From NCBI RefSeq assembly GCF_900116195.1, contig NZ_FOZW01000002.1, positions 248,001 to 312,000 on the forward strand: a DNA stretch of 64,000 nt, in the 5' to 3' direction. The translations under genes were made by a program, and so were the position numbers. Shown piece by piece: positions 8,676 through 16,885 of this stretch. Numbering within the stretch: position 1 is the stretch's first letter; the number at the start of each line of letters is the position of its first letter. The DNA is from Alloyangia pacifica. GTDB taxonomy: Bacteria > Pseudomonadota > Alphaproteobacteria > Rhodobacterales > Rhodobacteraceae. The notes under the pieces are model-generated. The model had not been told where the DNA came from. It saw nothing but the letters and a program-made list of their open reading frames with translations, and made no database searches.

Positions 8676-9431
8676 TCAGCGGGCGGTGTAGCCACCGTCG
8701 ACCAGGTGATAGGAGCCGGTGATGAAGCCGGCCTTGTCCGACAGCAGGAAGAGCGTCAGGTTCGCCACTTCCTCGGGGGTGCCCATGCGGTTCTGAGCCG
8801 CCTGGCTTTCAAGGAAGGCCTTGGTGTCATCGTCGAGGTTGGCATCGAGCAGCGGCGTCTTGATGAAGCCCGGCCCGATCGAGTTGATGCGGATGTTGTC
8901 CTCGGCGTGTTCCAGCGCTGCCGATTTGGTCAGCCCCACCACGCCGTGCTTGGCGGCGACATAGGCCGAGGAGTTGGCGATGCCCACCGAGCCCAGCATC
9001 GAGGCCATGTTGACGATGGCGCCGCCGCCGGCCCGCTTCATTGCCGGGACCGCGAAGCGGATGCCGTAGAAGACGCCGTTGAGGTTCACGTCGATCACCG
9101 ATTTCCAGCTGTCGAGCGGGTAGTCGCCGGCCTTGGCCGCGGCGCCGCTGATCCCGGCATTGCTGACCAGAATGTGCAGCGCGCCGGTCTTCTCCTCGGC
9201 GAAGGCGACCATGGCCTCGACGCTGGCGGGGTCGGCCACGTTGCCGGCAAAACCATAGGCCTTGCCGCCCTTGTCGGTGATTGCCTTGGCCTCGCGGTCG
9301 GCGTCTTCCTGCTTGAGGTCCGCGACGATGACGGTGGCGCCCGAGGCTGCCAGCGACTCGGCGATGGCGAGGCCGATGCCAGAGGCACCGCCGGTGACGA
9401 TCGCGGTCTTTCCGGTGAACGAGATTTCCAT
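8676..9431 (-). CDS. SDR-family NAD(P)-dependent oxidoreductase
   Basis: A 251-residue classical short-chain dehydrogenase: TGGASGIG cofactor motif at residues 13-20, NAG at 91-93, catalytic Ser144, Tyr157 and Lys161 (YVAAK). The C terminus GSYHLVDGGYTAR is typical of 3-oxoacyl-ACP reductase/glucose-1-dehydrogenase-like SDRs. The start at 9431 has AAGGAG seven bases upstream; an upstream in-frame ATG would run through the palindrome at 9463-9484 and is less likely. It is divergent from the NCS2 permease, so the two may share control. The substrate cannot be told. Confidence 0.88.
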   Translation of the reverse strand: MEISFTGKTAIVTGGASGIGLAIAESLAASGATVIVADLKQEDADREAKAITDKGGKAYGFAGNVADPASVEAMVAFAEEKTGALHILVSNAGISGAAAKAGDYPLDSWKSVIDVNLNGVFYGIRFAVPAMKRAGGGAIVNMASMLGSVGIANSSAYVAAKHGVVGLTKSAALEHAEDNIRINSIGPGFIKTPLLDANLDDDTKAFLESQAAQNRMGTPEEVANLTLFLLSDKAGFITGSYHLVDGGYTAR

Positions 9432-9462
9432 GACAGGACTCCTTCCAATGCTACAGGAAGAA

Positions 9463-9484
9463 ATTGTATGCATTTGCATGCAAT
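9463..9484. promoter_or_regulatory. 22-bp near-palindrome, probable operator between SDR and NCS2 permease
   Basis: A dyad with half sites ATTGTATGCAT and TTGCATGCAAT. Nine of the 11 base pairs are complementary about the centre. It is AT-rich in a GC-rich background and lies 32 bases upstream of the SDR start and 177 bases upstream of the permease. The form suits a dimeric repressor of GntR or similar type. No such regulator gene is adjacent, so the cognate protein is unknown. Confidence 0.55.
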
Positions 9485-9660
9485 GACAATTCGCGTTCAT
9501 GCACAGATGATTGCGCAAAGGCGATCATCACGTGTTCGGGGTTGGGAGGGGTATCGCCCACAGGCAACGCCTGGCAGCCCTTCCGGCAGGTTTCCCTCAC
9601 ATCCGACGCCGATTGCGGCTAAGGCGACCCGCAGAGAGAGATTCTTCCTAGGAGAGAGCG

Positions 9661-10938
9661 ATGTCCTACTTCCCGCGATGGCGCGTTGGCACGGGCGCGG
9701 TGATCATGCCCAACGAGAGGCTGCCCGGAGCCGGATCCGTTCCCATGGGGATCCAGCACCTTCTGGCGATGTCCGGCTCGACCATCGTCGCGCCGATCCT
9801 GATGGGTTTCGATCCCAACGTTGCGGTGTTCTTCTCGGGCATCGGCACGCTGCTCTTCTTCATCCTCACCGCGGGCCGGGTGCCGAGCTATCTCGGTTCC
9901 TCCTTCGCCTTCATCGCGGTGGTGCTGGCGGTGCTCGGGCAAGAGGGCGCAACCATCGCCCATGCGCTCGGCGGGATCATCGCCTGCGGCGCGCTCTACG
10001 CGCTGATCGGGCTGGTCGTCATGGCGGTCGGCTACGGCTGGGTCGAAAAGCTGATGCCGCCCGTGGTCACCGGCACCATCGGCATTGCCATCGGGCTCAA
10101 CCTCGCGCCGGTGGCGGTGGACCAGCTCAATGCCTTCGGCTCGCCCACTCCTTCGCACCTGACGGTGGCGCTGCTGACCGTGCTCTGCATGGCGATGGTT
10201 TCCTGCTACGGCCATTCCCGCACCCGGCGGCTGTCGGTATTGCTGGCGCTGATCTTCGGCTACGCGCTGGTGCTGGTGCTGGGCAATGTCCTCGGGCTTA
10301 TGCCCGCCATCGACTTCTCGAATGTCGCCGCCGCCGCCTGGTTCGGTCTGCCGCACTTCCAGACGCCCGAGTTCCACTGGTCGGCGATCACCCTCATTGC
10401 CCCGGTCGCCATCGTTCTGGTGGCCGAGAACCTCGGTCACATCAAGGCGCTCGGCGCGATCACCGGGCAGGACATGGACCGTTACATCGGCCGTGGCTTC
10501 CTTGCAGACGGGCTGGCGACCATGGTCGCGGGCTCGGGCGGTGGCACCGGCGTGACCACCTACGCCGAGAACATCGGCGTCATGGCAATGACCAAGGTCT
10601 ACTCCACGCTGGTCTTCGTGATTGCCGCCTTCGTCGCCATCCTGCTTGGTCTCTCGCCGAAGTTCGGCGCGTTGCTGCAGACCATTCCCGCCCCGGTTCT
10701 CGCGGGACTGTCGGTGGCGGTCTTCGGGTTGATCGCCTCGGCCATGGCGCGCATCTGGATCGAGAACCGGGTGGATTTCTCGGACCCGCGCAATCTCTTC
10801 ACCGCGGGCATCGCGCTGATCTTCGGGGCGGGGGACTTCACGCTGCACCTCGGCGACTTCGCGCTCGGCGGGATCGGCACCTCGACGCTGGCGGCGCTGC
10901 TGCTCTACCAGTTGCTCGGCATCGGCCGGAAGGCCTGA
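9661..10938 (+). CDS. NCS2-family purine/pyrimidine (uracil-xanthine type) permease
   Basis: A 425-residue integral membrane protein with many hydrophobic helices and the NCS2 hallmarks: GIQHLLAMSGSTIVAPIL near the N terminus, VAENLGHIKALGAITGQ in the middle and GGTGVTTYAENIGVMA, the TM8-TM9 region that binds the base. Length and motif spelling are close to UraA/RutG. GGAG precedes the ATG. It would import a nucleobase by proton symport. It is divergent from the SDR and convergent with the Gfo/Idh/MocA gene, from which a long hairpin separates it. Exact base specificity is not determinable. Confidence 0.9.
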   Translation: MSYFPRWRVGTGAVIMPNERLPGAGSVPMGIQHLLAMSGSTIVAPILMGFDPNVAVFFSGIGTLLFFILTAGRVPSYLGSSFAFIAVVLAVLGQEGATIAHALGGIIACGALYALIGLVVMAVGYGWVEKLMPPVVTGTIGIAIGLNLAPVAVDQLNAFGSPTPSHLTVALLTVLCMAMVSCYGHSRTRRLSVLLALIFGYALVLVLGNVLGLMPAIDFSNVAAAAWFGLPHFQTPEFHWSAITLIAPVAIVLVAENLGHIKALGAITGQDMDRYIGRGFLADGLATMVAGSGGGTGVTTYAENIGVMAMTKVYSTLVFVIAAFVAILLGLSPKFGALLQTIPAPVLAGLSVAVFGLIASAMARIWIENRVDFSDPRNLFTAGIALIFGAGDFTLHLGDFALGGIGTSTLAALLLYQLLGIGRKA

Positions 10939-10948
10939 CGGCCGCACA

Positions 10949-10979
10949 GGCTCCGTGCCACCTTTGGTGGCGCGGAGCC
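10949..10979. terminator. Long hairpin between convergent genes
   Basis: A 14-bp stem (one G-U pair) with a TTT loop, arms beginning GGCTCCGTGCCACC. It is placed between the ends of the NCS2 permease and the Gfo/Idh/MocA gene. No U-run follows, so it may act as a two-way block or mRNA end protector. Confidence 0.6.
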
Positions 10980-10993
10980 GGCTGCTGCGCCGG

Positions 10994-12061
10994 TCAGAGC
11001 TTGACCGGCTGGCCGGTGCGGATGCTCTCATCCGCCGCGAGGCAGATGCCCAGCGAGGCGACGGCATCGCTCATGTGCCGGGTCAGGTCCACGTCCTCGA
11101 CGATGGCGCGATACAGGTAATCCTGCTCGCGGTCGCAGAGCGCCTGGTGATCGGGCTCGCCTTCCATGCTCAGCCATTCGTCCTCGCGCAGCAATGCGCC
11201 GTCCTCGCCGGTCTCGGCATGGTGGACGCGCAGGCGCGAGGTCTGGGTGTGGGCGTTGATGTCGGCAGAGCCGGTCTTTTCCTCCATGACGATGGACACC
11301 GCGCCGTTGGGCGACATGACGTCCTTCACGAAATAGGCGGTCTCCGAGATCATCGGACCCCAGCCGGCCTCGTACCAGCCGACGCTGCCGTCGTCGAAGA
11401 GCACCTGGAACTGGCCGTAGTTGTACATGCCCTCCTTCAGCCCCTTGGCGAAGGGCACGCCCATGCCGCGCACCTCAACGGGCGTGCCGTCGGTGATCTG
11501 GCACATGACATCGACGTAGTGCACGCCGCAGTCGACGATGGGCGAGGTGGTCTTGAGGATCTCCTGGTGAATCTTCCAGGCGGTGCCGCTCGACTGCTGG
11601 TTGAGGTTCATGCGGAAGGCGTAGGGTCCGCCCAGTTCGCGCGCCTCGGAAATCAGCCGCATCCACGAGGGGTGATGGCGCAGAATGTAGCCGACGACCA
11701 GCTTGCGGCCGTGCGCCTTGGCGGCGGCCACGACACGTTCGGCATCGGCGACATTGGCGGCGAGCGGCTTTTCCACGAAGACATGCGCGCCCGCTTCGAT
11801 GGCGGCGACGGCGTAGTCGGCATGGGTGTCGGTATGGGTGGCGATCGAGACCACGTCGGGCTTAAGCTCGGCCAGCGCCGCTTCGAAGTCATGGTGCAGC
11901 GGGTAGCCTGCGAGCGCCTCGGGCAGTTCGCGTTTGGAGCGGTTCACCAGGCCGACGATCTCGAAGCCGGGGTGGGCGTGGTAGGCGTGCGCGTGGCTCT
12001 GACCCATCTGGCCGAGGCCCACGACCATGACGGAGAGTTTCTTGCTGGCTTGATCGCTCAT
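10994..12061 (-). CDS. Gfo/Idh/MocA-family sugar oxidoreductase
   Basis: A 355-residue protein with an N-terminal Rossmann domain (VMVVGLGQMG, residues 11-20) and the family EKP motif at residues 97-99. The C-terminal alpha/beta domain has DCGVHYVDVMC with a candidate catalytic His. Relatives oxidise or reduce hydroxyls of sugars or inositols with NAD(P). It lies 78 bases downstream of the GMC oxidoreductase on the same strand and is likely co-transcribed. With the divergent TIM-barrel gene this makes a sugar oxidation-isomerisation set. The substrate is not known. Confidence 0.88.
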   Translation of the reverse strand: MSDQASKKLSVMVVGLGQMGQSHAHAYHAHPGFEIVGLVNRSKRELPEALAGYPLHHDFEAALAELKPDVVSIATHTDTHADYAVAAIEAGAHVFVEKPLAANVADAERVVAAAKAHGRKLVVGYILRHHPSWMRLISEARELGGPYAFRMNLNQQSSGTAWKIHQEILKTTSPIVDCGVHYVDVMCQITDGTPVEVRGMGVPFAKGLKEGMYNYGQFQVLFDDGSVGWYEAGWGPMISETAYFVKDVMSPNGAVSIVMEEKTGSADINAHTQTSRLRVHHAETGEDGALLREDEWLSMEGEPDHQALCDREQDYLYRAIVEDVDLTRHMSDAVASLGICLAADESIRTGQPVKL

Positions 12062-12139
12062 CGGGTCTGTCGTCTTTCTGTTTTCGCGGTGTCGCGGAGC
12101 GCCGCGCCTGCCCGGGAGGGGCGACGCGGCGGGACTCGG

Positions 12140-13645
12140 TCAGGCGGCGGCTTCGGTCACGGTGCGACGCGCTTCGGCGATCTTGCGCGCGCCCATGCTG
12201 GCCAGAGCCACGATGAAGGGCGTAGGGTTGGTGGCGGTCACCGTCGGGATGATGCCATTGCCCGCCACATGCAGGTTCTCGAAGCCCCAGACGCGGCTGT
12301 GGCGGTCGCAGACGCTGGTGCCGTCATCCGCCTCGCCCATGCGCATGGTGCCCTGGTAGTGCAGCGAGTTGCCGGTCGGGATGCGGACCGTGGCGAAGCC
12401 GTCGAGCGGCCTGCCGAGCGTGGTGGCGATCTTCTCGGCCACGGCCTTGCCCATCTCGATGCGCTTTTCGTCGACCTCGTTGATCGGCGCGTGGATCGAA
12501 AAGCTGGGCAGTCCCTTCCAGTCGAGGGTCTCGTCGTCGAAGATGATGCGGTTCTCGGGGCGTGGATCGGCGGCAACGAAAAGGCCCATGCCGACCAGCG
12601 TGCCCTCGACCTGCTCGGGGAAGGGGAACTTCGCCGGATCATTGCCGTGGATGGTGACCGAGAAGGGGAAGTCCTCGTTGTCGACCCGCGGGATCCAGGA
12701 CATCGAGGTCAGCGGGCCCTCGATGTCGGTGATGAAGAAGCGGTTGATCAGGTAGTGATCGTTGATCGTGCGCCCCAGCGCTTCGGGGCGGATGCCGGAC
12801 CCGTAGAGCAGCTGCGGCCCGTGCAGCGAGTCCGCCGCGACAACGACCGTGCCCGCGCGCACCTGCCAGCTCTCACCACTGGTCATGCTGACCAGCTCGA
12901 CGCCGGTGGCGGTGCCGTTTTCGTGCAGCACGCGGCGGCAGGCAGTTTCGGGCAGGATGCGGAACATCTCCTCGGGCTCGTTCACCATTTCACCGAGGAT
13001 GTGGTCGGTGCCATGGGTGATGACGCCCTCTTCGGTCACCGTGTAGGCCAGCGGCATGGGCTGCACCTTGCGGTCGTCGGGGCGACCGGGGTTGAACACC
13101 TCGCCGAGCCGCCGGCGCATCTCCTCGGAGCCCTTGCAGCCGGGGAAGGGGTTCTTGTTGGAGCCGAGCAGCTCATCGGCCAGCTGCAGCGCGGCCTCCA
13201 TCTCTGCCTCGTCGATGAAGGGCACACGCTCGGATTTCGACGGATGCGGGCAGCCGGAGGTCCATTGCACGCCCATGCCACCGACCGAAGCCGCGGCGAA
13301 GCCGGCAAAGGCTGTCTCGTCGGGCGTGTCGGTGTTGGCGAAGAAGAGACCCGGGCGGCGCTGCAGCGAGGCGTCGTGCTTGCCGGCCTTGCGGGCTTCC
13401 CACTCCTCGCGGGTGATCGGTGCATAGGTCACGCCGCGCTTCGGACCCTGTGCCCGGAGCTGCGCTTCGGTGCGGTCGGCGTCGGGCAGGTTGTCGAGGT
13501 GCTTGCCGATCTCGGGGGTGGTCTTGGGGCCCGCCTCGACCATGAGAATGCGTGCTTCGGGCCAGTCGCGGCGGATGATCCGCGCGTAGGTGGAGCCGGT
13601 GGGGCCGCTCCCCACGATGACGACATCTGCGGCACGGGTGGTCAT
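12140..13645 (-). CDS. GMC-family FAD oxidoreductase, pyranose-oxidase-like
   Basis: A 501-residue protein. VVIVGSGPTGSTYARI at the N terminus contains the FAD motif (residues 12-17). Near the C terminus are His429 (HYQGTMRMG) and Asn473 (TNPTPF), placed 44 residues apart like the His/Asn catalytic pair of pyranose 2-oxidase; most other GMC enzymes have His/His. No signal peptide is seen, so it acts in the cytoplasm. The start at 13645 has GGAG nine bases upstream. One of the 13-bp operator copies lies 21 bases upstream. I infer oxidation of a sugar ring hydroxyl (C2 or C3). A glucoside 3-dehydrogenase-like or C-glycoside oxidase role is possible. Confidence 0.82.
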   Translation of the reverse strand: MTTRAADVVIVGSGPTGSTYARIIRRDWPEARILMVEAGPKTTPEIGKHLDNLPDADRTEAQLRAQGPKRGVTYAPITREEWEARKAGKHDASLQRRPGLFFANTDTPDETAFAGFAAASVGGMGVQWTSGCPHPSKSERVPFIDEAEMEAALQLADELLGSNKNPFPGCKGSEEMRRRLGEVFNPGRPDDRKVQPMPLAYTVTEEGVITHGTDHILGEMVNEPEEMFRILPETACRRVLHENGTATGVELVSMTSGESWQVRAGTVVVAADSLHGPQLLYGSGIRPEALGRTINDHYLINRFFITDIEGPLTSMSWIPRVDNEDFPFSVTIHGNDPAKFPFPEQVEGTLVGMGLFVAADPRPENRIIFDDETLDWKGLPSFSIHAPINEVDEKRIEMGKAVAEKIATTLGRPLDGFATVRIPTGNSLHYQGTMRMGEADDGTSVCDRHSRVWGFENLHVAGNGIIPTVTATNPTPFIVALASMGARKIAEARRTVTEAAA

Positions 13646-13665
13646 GGTCGGAACTCCAAGTGGGC

Positions 13666-13741
13666 GTAAATATTTTTCACTTTGGGGCGCATGAACGCCC
13701 TCTGGTGCCGTGAAGTCAATAAGGTTGTGTAAAAATTTTTC
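13666..13741. promoter_or_regulatory. Paired 13-bp dyads, proposed RpiR operators (GMC / TIM-barrel promoter region)
   Basis: Two copies of the window's shared dyad: GTAAATATTTTTC at 13666-13678 and GTAAAAATTTTTC at 13729-13741, start-to-start 63 bp. They are the weakest pair (10 of 13 matches to GAAAATCATTTTC). They lie between the divergent GMC and TIM-barrel genes and just upstream of the GMC start, where binding would repress. The spacing is 11 bp shorter than the 74 bp of the other three pairs. Confidence 0.6.
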
Positions 13742-13819
13742 GGGTGCTAGCGTCCCGGGAAGTCCTGTTTCCGCAAGGGGCTGGGCACCCATGTTCCCAA
13801 AAGAATACAAGGATTTGCC

Positions 13820-14725
13820 ATGCAATTCGGCGTCAGCTCCTACAGCTTCCAGCCGCTCCTGCGGCGCGACGAGATCACCCTTGAGGGGGTGTTCGAGCAG
13901 ATTGCGGCTTCCGGCGGAACGCACATGGAATTGGCGACGCTGACGATCGGTCAGGGCCTCGAGGCCATGATGGATTACGAGCTCTACGAGGATGCCGAGA
14001 CGCGGGGCCGGCTAGAGGCTGCTGCCGCCAATTCGGGCGTCGCGCTCTCGGGTCTCTGCATCCCCGCAAGCTTCATTGACGAAGATGCGAAGGCCCGCCG
14101 CGCGCAGATCGACCGGGCGAAGCGCTATGTCGATCTCTGCGCCGACATGGGTGTGCGTTTCCTGCGCACCGACGTGGTGCCCTGGGCACTGCGCCCGCAG
14201 AGCTATGCGCAAGTCGAGGCATTCTTTCCGGTCATCACTGACGCCTGCGTCGAGCTGGCCGAACATGCGGCCAGCCGCGACGTGGTGACCAGTATCGAGA
14301 ACCACGGCTTCCTGATGAACTCGAGCGAGCGCTGCCGTCGCCTCGTTCAGGCGGTGAACAGTCCGAACTTCCGCATGACGCTGGACGTGGGCAACTTCCT
14401 CTGCGTCGACGAGGACCCGCTGATGGCCACGCGCAACTGCCTCGACATCGCCAGCTTCGTGCACGTGAAGGATTTTCTGCTGCGCAAGCAATACCCGGGT
14501 CCCGGCTGGCTGGAGACACTTGGCGGTCGGCATATCGTCGGCACGGTCTTCGGTTTCGGCGACGTGGACACGCGCGAAATCGTCCGGGCTGTACTGGCGT
14601 CGGGCTTCGACGGCTATGTCTCGCTGGAGTTCGAGGGCAACGAGCCGACGCTTATGGGCTGCGACACGGGACTGGCGAATGTGATCCGCATCTTCGACGA
14701 AGTACGGGCCGAGATCGGGGGCTGA
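13820..14725 (+). CDS. Sugar phosphate isomerase/epimerase-like TIM barrel protein
   Basis: A 301-residue xylose-isomerase-like (AP endonuclease 2 family) TIM barrel. The four expected divalent metal ligands can be placed at Glu160 (TSIENHG), Asp189 (TLDVGNF), His215 (FVHVKD) and Glu270 (SLEFEG). AAGGA lies six bases before the ATG. It is divergent from the GMC oxidoreductase and shares its operator region. Relatives include hydroxypyruvate isomerase, tagatose epimerases, C-glycoside deglycosidases and 3-keto-glycoside-cleaving enzymes. The GMC/Gfo partners favour a 3-keto-sugar reaction, but this is inference. Confidence 0.82.
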   Translation: MQFGVSSYSFQPLLRRDEITLEGVFEQIAASGGTHMELATLTIGQGLEAMMDYELYEDAETRGRLEAAAANSGVALSGLCIPASFIDEDAKARRAQIDRAKRYVDLCADMGVRFLRTDVVPWALRPQSYAQVEAFFPVITDACVELAEHAASRDVVTSIENHGFLMNSSERCRRLVQAVNSPNFRMTLDVGNFLCVDEDPLMATRNCLDIASFVHVKDFLLRKQYPGPGWLETLGGRHIVGTVFGFGDVDTREIVRAVLASGFDGYVSLEFEGNEPTLMGCDTGLANVIRIFDEVRAEIGG

Positions 14726-15019
14726 CCCCGACCTGTCCTTGCGATTGTCGGGGACGCGGCGTCTTGTTCGGCGCGCCTTCGAGGGAACTTCATCCCCCCT
14801 GCCGGGTCGGAAGGCACGTGCCTTTCATGCGCGTGGCGGTTGGGTCGTGAAGGCAAGTGAAGCGCTCTCTGACGTGGCCCCAGTTGGTTGGGTGTCGTGG
14901 CGCGTCTCCACTCCGAGGTCGAGGCGCGGTATTATTTGGTACGTGTGATCGCAACATAAGGTTGCAAGTTGAAGTGCCTCTATGTAACCTTCGATTCATA
15001 TTAATCTGGAGTATTTGAG
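14726..15019. other. Gene-free stretch before the small secreted protein
   Basis: About 290 bases without a convincing gene. A 7-bp stem (CCCCGAC with GTCGGGG, 14-base loop) lies just past the TIM-barrel gene. A small GCAAC/GTTGC dyad lies at 14951-14965. The last 70 bases turn AT-rich and must hold the promoter of the small secreted protein, but I cannot assign a clear -35/-10 pair. Confidence 0.5.
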
Positions 15020-15310
15020 ATGAACTTGACGAAAATTTCCGTTATTTCTATGGCGCTTGTCATGTCGTCCAGCGCAGCCTTCGCGAACGTCACGCAGGTG
15101 TCCTGTGTGGACTTCGTGATCACTATTGCAGATGAAATCGCCAAGGCAGCGGAAGAGCGTGCTTCCTCGGTGACCGAAGCCAAGGAGAATATCTGCGAGG
15201 CGGCAAAGCAGATTTCGATGAGCGGCGGCGACGATCCCGAAGTGCATGAGATCGTGATCCTGCCCTACGAGATCCGCACGACCGTCGTGATCACACCTAC
15301 AGATAAATAA
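15020..15310 (+). CDS. Small secreted two-cysteine protein of unknown function
   Basis: A 96-residue protein. Residues 1-22 form a signal peptide (basic MNLTK start, hydrophobic core, SSAAFA cleavage site), giving a mature chain of about 74 residues with two cysteines, in QVSCVDF and ENICEA, that could form a disulfide. The mature part is acidic and helical at first, then a beta-like C terminus. GGAG precedes the ATG and a textbook terminator follows, so it is an independent gene. Base composition is markedly lower in G+C than neighbours, hinting at acquisition. I do not recognise the family; a HdeA-like periplasmic role is only a loose analogy. Confidence 0.75.
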   Translation: MNLTKISVISMALVMSSSAAFANVTQVSCVDFVITIADEIAKAAEERASSVTEAKENICEAAKQISMSGGDDPEVHEIVILPYEIRTTVVITPTDK

Positions 15311-15356
15311 GGGAACACCCCGGGTCCGGTATTCCGGGCCCGGGAACCCGCCGACA

Positions 15357-15383
15357 GCGCCGCCTTGATGCGGCGCTTTTTTG
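15357..15383 (+). terminator. Rho-independent terminator after the small secreted protein
   Basis: GCGCCGC stem, loop CTTGAT, GCGGCGC, then six T. A second GC hairpin (around 15319-15343, CCCGGG arms) precedes it. It closes the single-gene unit. Confidence 0.9.
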
Positions 15384-15413
15384 TGGCAAGGGCCCTCACC
15401 GCGCAGAGGCTGC

Positions 15414-16244
15414 TCAGAGGCTCCGCAAGTCTTCGACCCGGGCACGGATGTCTGCCAGCCTCTCGCGACCACCGCCGGGAACCTCGACCGAGGCCCAGCC
15501 GCTGTAACCGATCGCGCGCAGCGCCGCGTTCACCGACGCCCAGTCACAATCCCCGTCACCAAGTTCGACATCGAAACCCTTCCATGGGCCCTCGGCATCC
15601 ATCTTGGTGCGGCTGTATTCCTTGAGATCGACGCGGCAGATGCGCTCGCCCAGAACCTCGATCCAGTCGGTCGGATAGCCATTGCGCAGGATATTTCCGA
15701 CGTCGAGGTACCAGCCCAGCAGGGGATGGTCGAAACGGTCGATGAAGGCCGCCGCCTCCAGCGGGCTGAGCAGGAAGTTGTTCCACACGTTCTCGATGGC
15801 GATGCGCACGCCGGTGCGCTCGGCATGGGGCAGCAGCAGTTCGAGCCCCGCGATCGCCCTCTCCCAGGCGGCGGCGTAGCTGACCTCGGGACCCACCGCG
15901 CCGGGCACCAGCAGCACCGTGTCGGCGCCGATGGTCTCGGCGGTTTCCAGCGCTTCGATCATGCCTTGCACCCCTGCGGCGCGGATGTCCGCGTCAGGCG
16001 AAGACAGCGGGTGGCTCCAGTGCCGCGAGTTGATCACCCCGGGCAGCGCAACCCCGGTCGCGGCGCTGGCTGCTTTCACCTCCATGAGCGGCAGGTCGGT
16101 CGGGCCGTCGATCTCGACCCCGTCATAGCCGAGATCGGCCAGCATGGCGAAAGTGTCGGCGATGCTCAACTCGGGTGTTTCGATCATGCTCCACTTGAGG
16201 CTGATCCGTGCAAAGGGGGGCGAGGTAGGGGCGGTGGCTGTCAT
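15414..16244 (-). CDS. Sugar phosphate isomerase/epimerase-like TIM barrel protein (second copy)
   Basis: A 276-residue xylose-isomerase-like TIM barrel, only distantly like the one at 13,820. Metal-ligand candidates are Glu151 (AIENVW), Asp181 (YLDVGN) and Glu254 (SVEVPG). At the usual His position of the H-x-K-D/E motif the sequence reads CRVDLKEY with Asp206, an unusual substitution. It is divergent from the ridA-nagB pair and shares two strong 13-bp dyads with it. The family includes L-ribulose-5-phosphate 3-epimerase and keto-sugar epimerases/lyases; the reaction here is unknown, probably an oxidised amino sugar intermediate. Confidence 0.8.
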   Translation of the reverse strand: MTATAPTSPPFARISLKWSMIETPELSIADTFAMLADLGYDGVEIDGPTDLPLMEVKAASAATGVALPGVINSRHWSHPLSSPDADIRAAGVQGMIEALETAETIGADTVLLVPGAVGPEVSYAAAWERAIAGLELLLPHAERTGVRIAIENVWNNFLLSPLEAAAFIDRFDHPLLGWYLDVGNILRNGYPTDWIEVLGERICRVDLKEYSRTKMDAEGPWKGFDVELGDGDCDWASVNAALRAIGYSGWASVEVPGGGRERLADIRARVEDLRSL

Positions 16245-16379
16245 GGAGCGATGTGGTCCTTGTGCATGGGCTCGCGGGAGGGGCGAGATCGGATGATCTA
16301 TTGCGCCAGAGGGCGCGGATTCTGCCGGTCCGGCCGCAGGTCGGCTGGTCCGTCAGCATGATTTGTCTAGGGTTGGTCC

Positions 16380-16466
16380 GAAAATCAATTTCAGAAAATC
16401 GTGCCGTTCCGGAGGAATCTATTGCCTATTCGCGCCAATACCGCCAGAAAAAAGAAAATCAATTTC
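16380..16466. promoter_or_regulatory. Two identical 13-bp dyads, proposed RpiR operators (TIM barrel / ridA-nagB)
   Basis: GAAAATCAATTTC occurs exactly at 16380-16392 and again at 16454-16466, start-to-start 74 bp. Each is a near-palindrome. The second ends 14 bases before the ridA ATG, overlapping the region of the ribosome binding site, which suits repression. The first is 136 bases upstream of the TIM-barrel start. The 13-mer matches the perfect dyad in front of the RpiR gene at 12 of 13 positions. Confidence 0.75.
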
Positions 16467-16480
16467 GTGGAGTCCCCGAC

Positions 16481-16879
16481 ATGACCATTCCCGGTATCCA
16501 ACGTCTCGATGTGGCTGACGCCCAGGCCGGCGGCCAGGAGCGGCCTTTTTCCAAGGCGGTGCGCGCCGGCGATTTCGTCTTCGTCTCGGGGCAGGTGCCG
16601 ACGCGCGACGGCGAAGTGGTCGTGGGCAATATCGCCGTGCAGACCGAGGTGGTGATCGAGAACATCAAGGAGGTTCTGGCGCTGGCGGGCTGCGGCATGG
16701 AGCACGTGGTGAAGGTCGGTGTCTGGCTCGACGACGCACGCGACTTCTCCTCATTCAACGCGGTCTTCAAGAAGCACTTCAGCATTCACCCGCCGGCCCG
16801 GTCGACCGTCGAGTCGCCGCTGATGGTTGATGCCAAGGTCGAGATGGACGTGGTCGCCTATTGCCCGCTGAAGGGCTGA
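16481..16879 (+). CDS. RidA-family reactive enamine/imine deaminase
   Basis: A 132-residue YjgF/YER057c/UK114-type protein. FVFVSGQVP, a DFSSFNAVFKKHF segment and PPARSTVE with the conserved substrate-binding Arg are present. RidA proteins hydrolyse 2-aminoacrylate and similar imines released by PLP enzymes or amine oxidations, preventing damage. The ATG at 16481 follows GGAG by eight bases. nagB starts 6 bases after its stop. Placement with a PLP enzyme and an amino sugar deaminase in the same proposed regulon suggests it clears an imine formed in this pathway. Confidence 0.9.
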   Translation: MTIPGIQRLDVADAQAGGQERPFSKAVRAGDFVFVSGQVPTRDGEVVVGNIAVQTEVVIENIKEVLALAGCGMEHVVKVGVWLDDARDFSSFNAVFKKHFSIHPPARSTVESPLMVDAKVEMDVVAYCPLKG

Positions 16880-16885
16880 TCGGCG

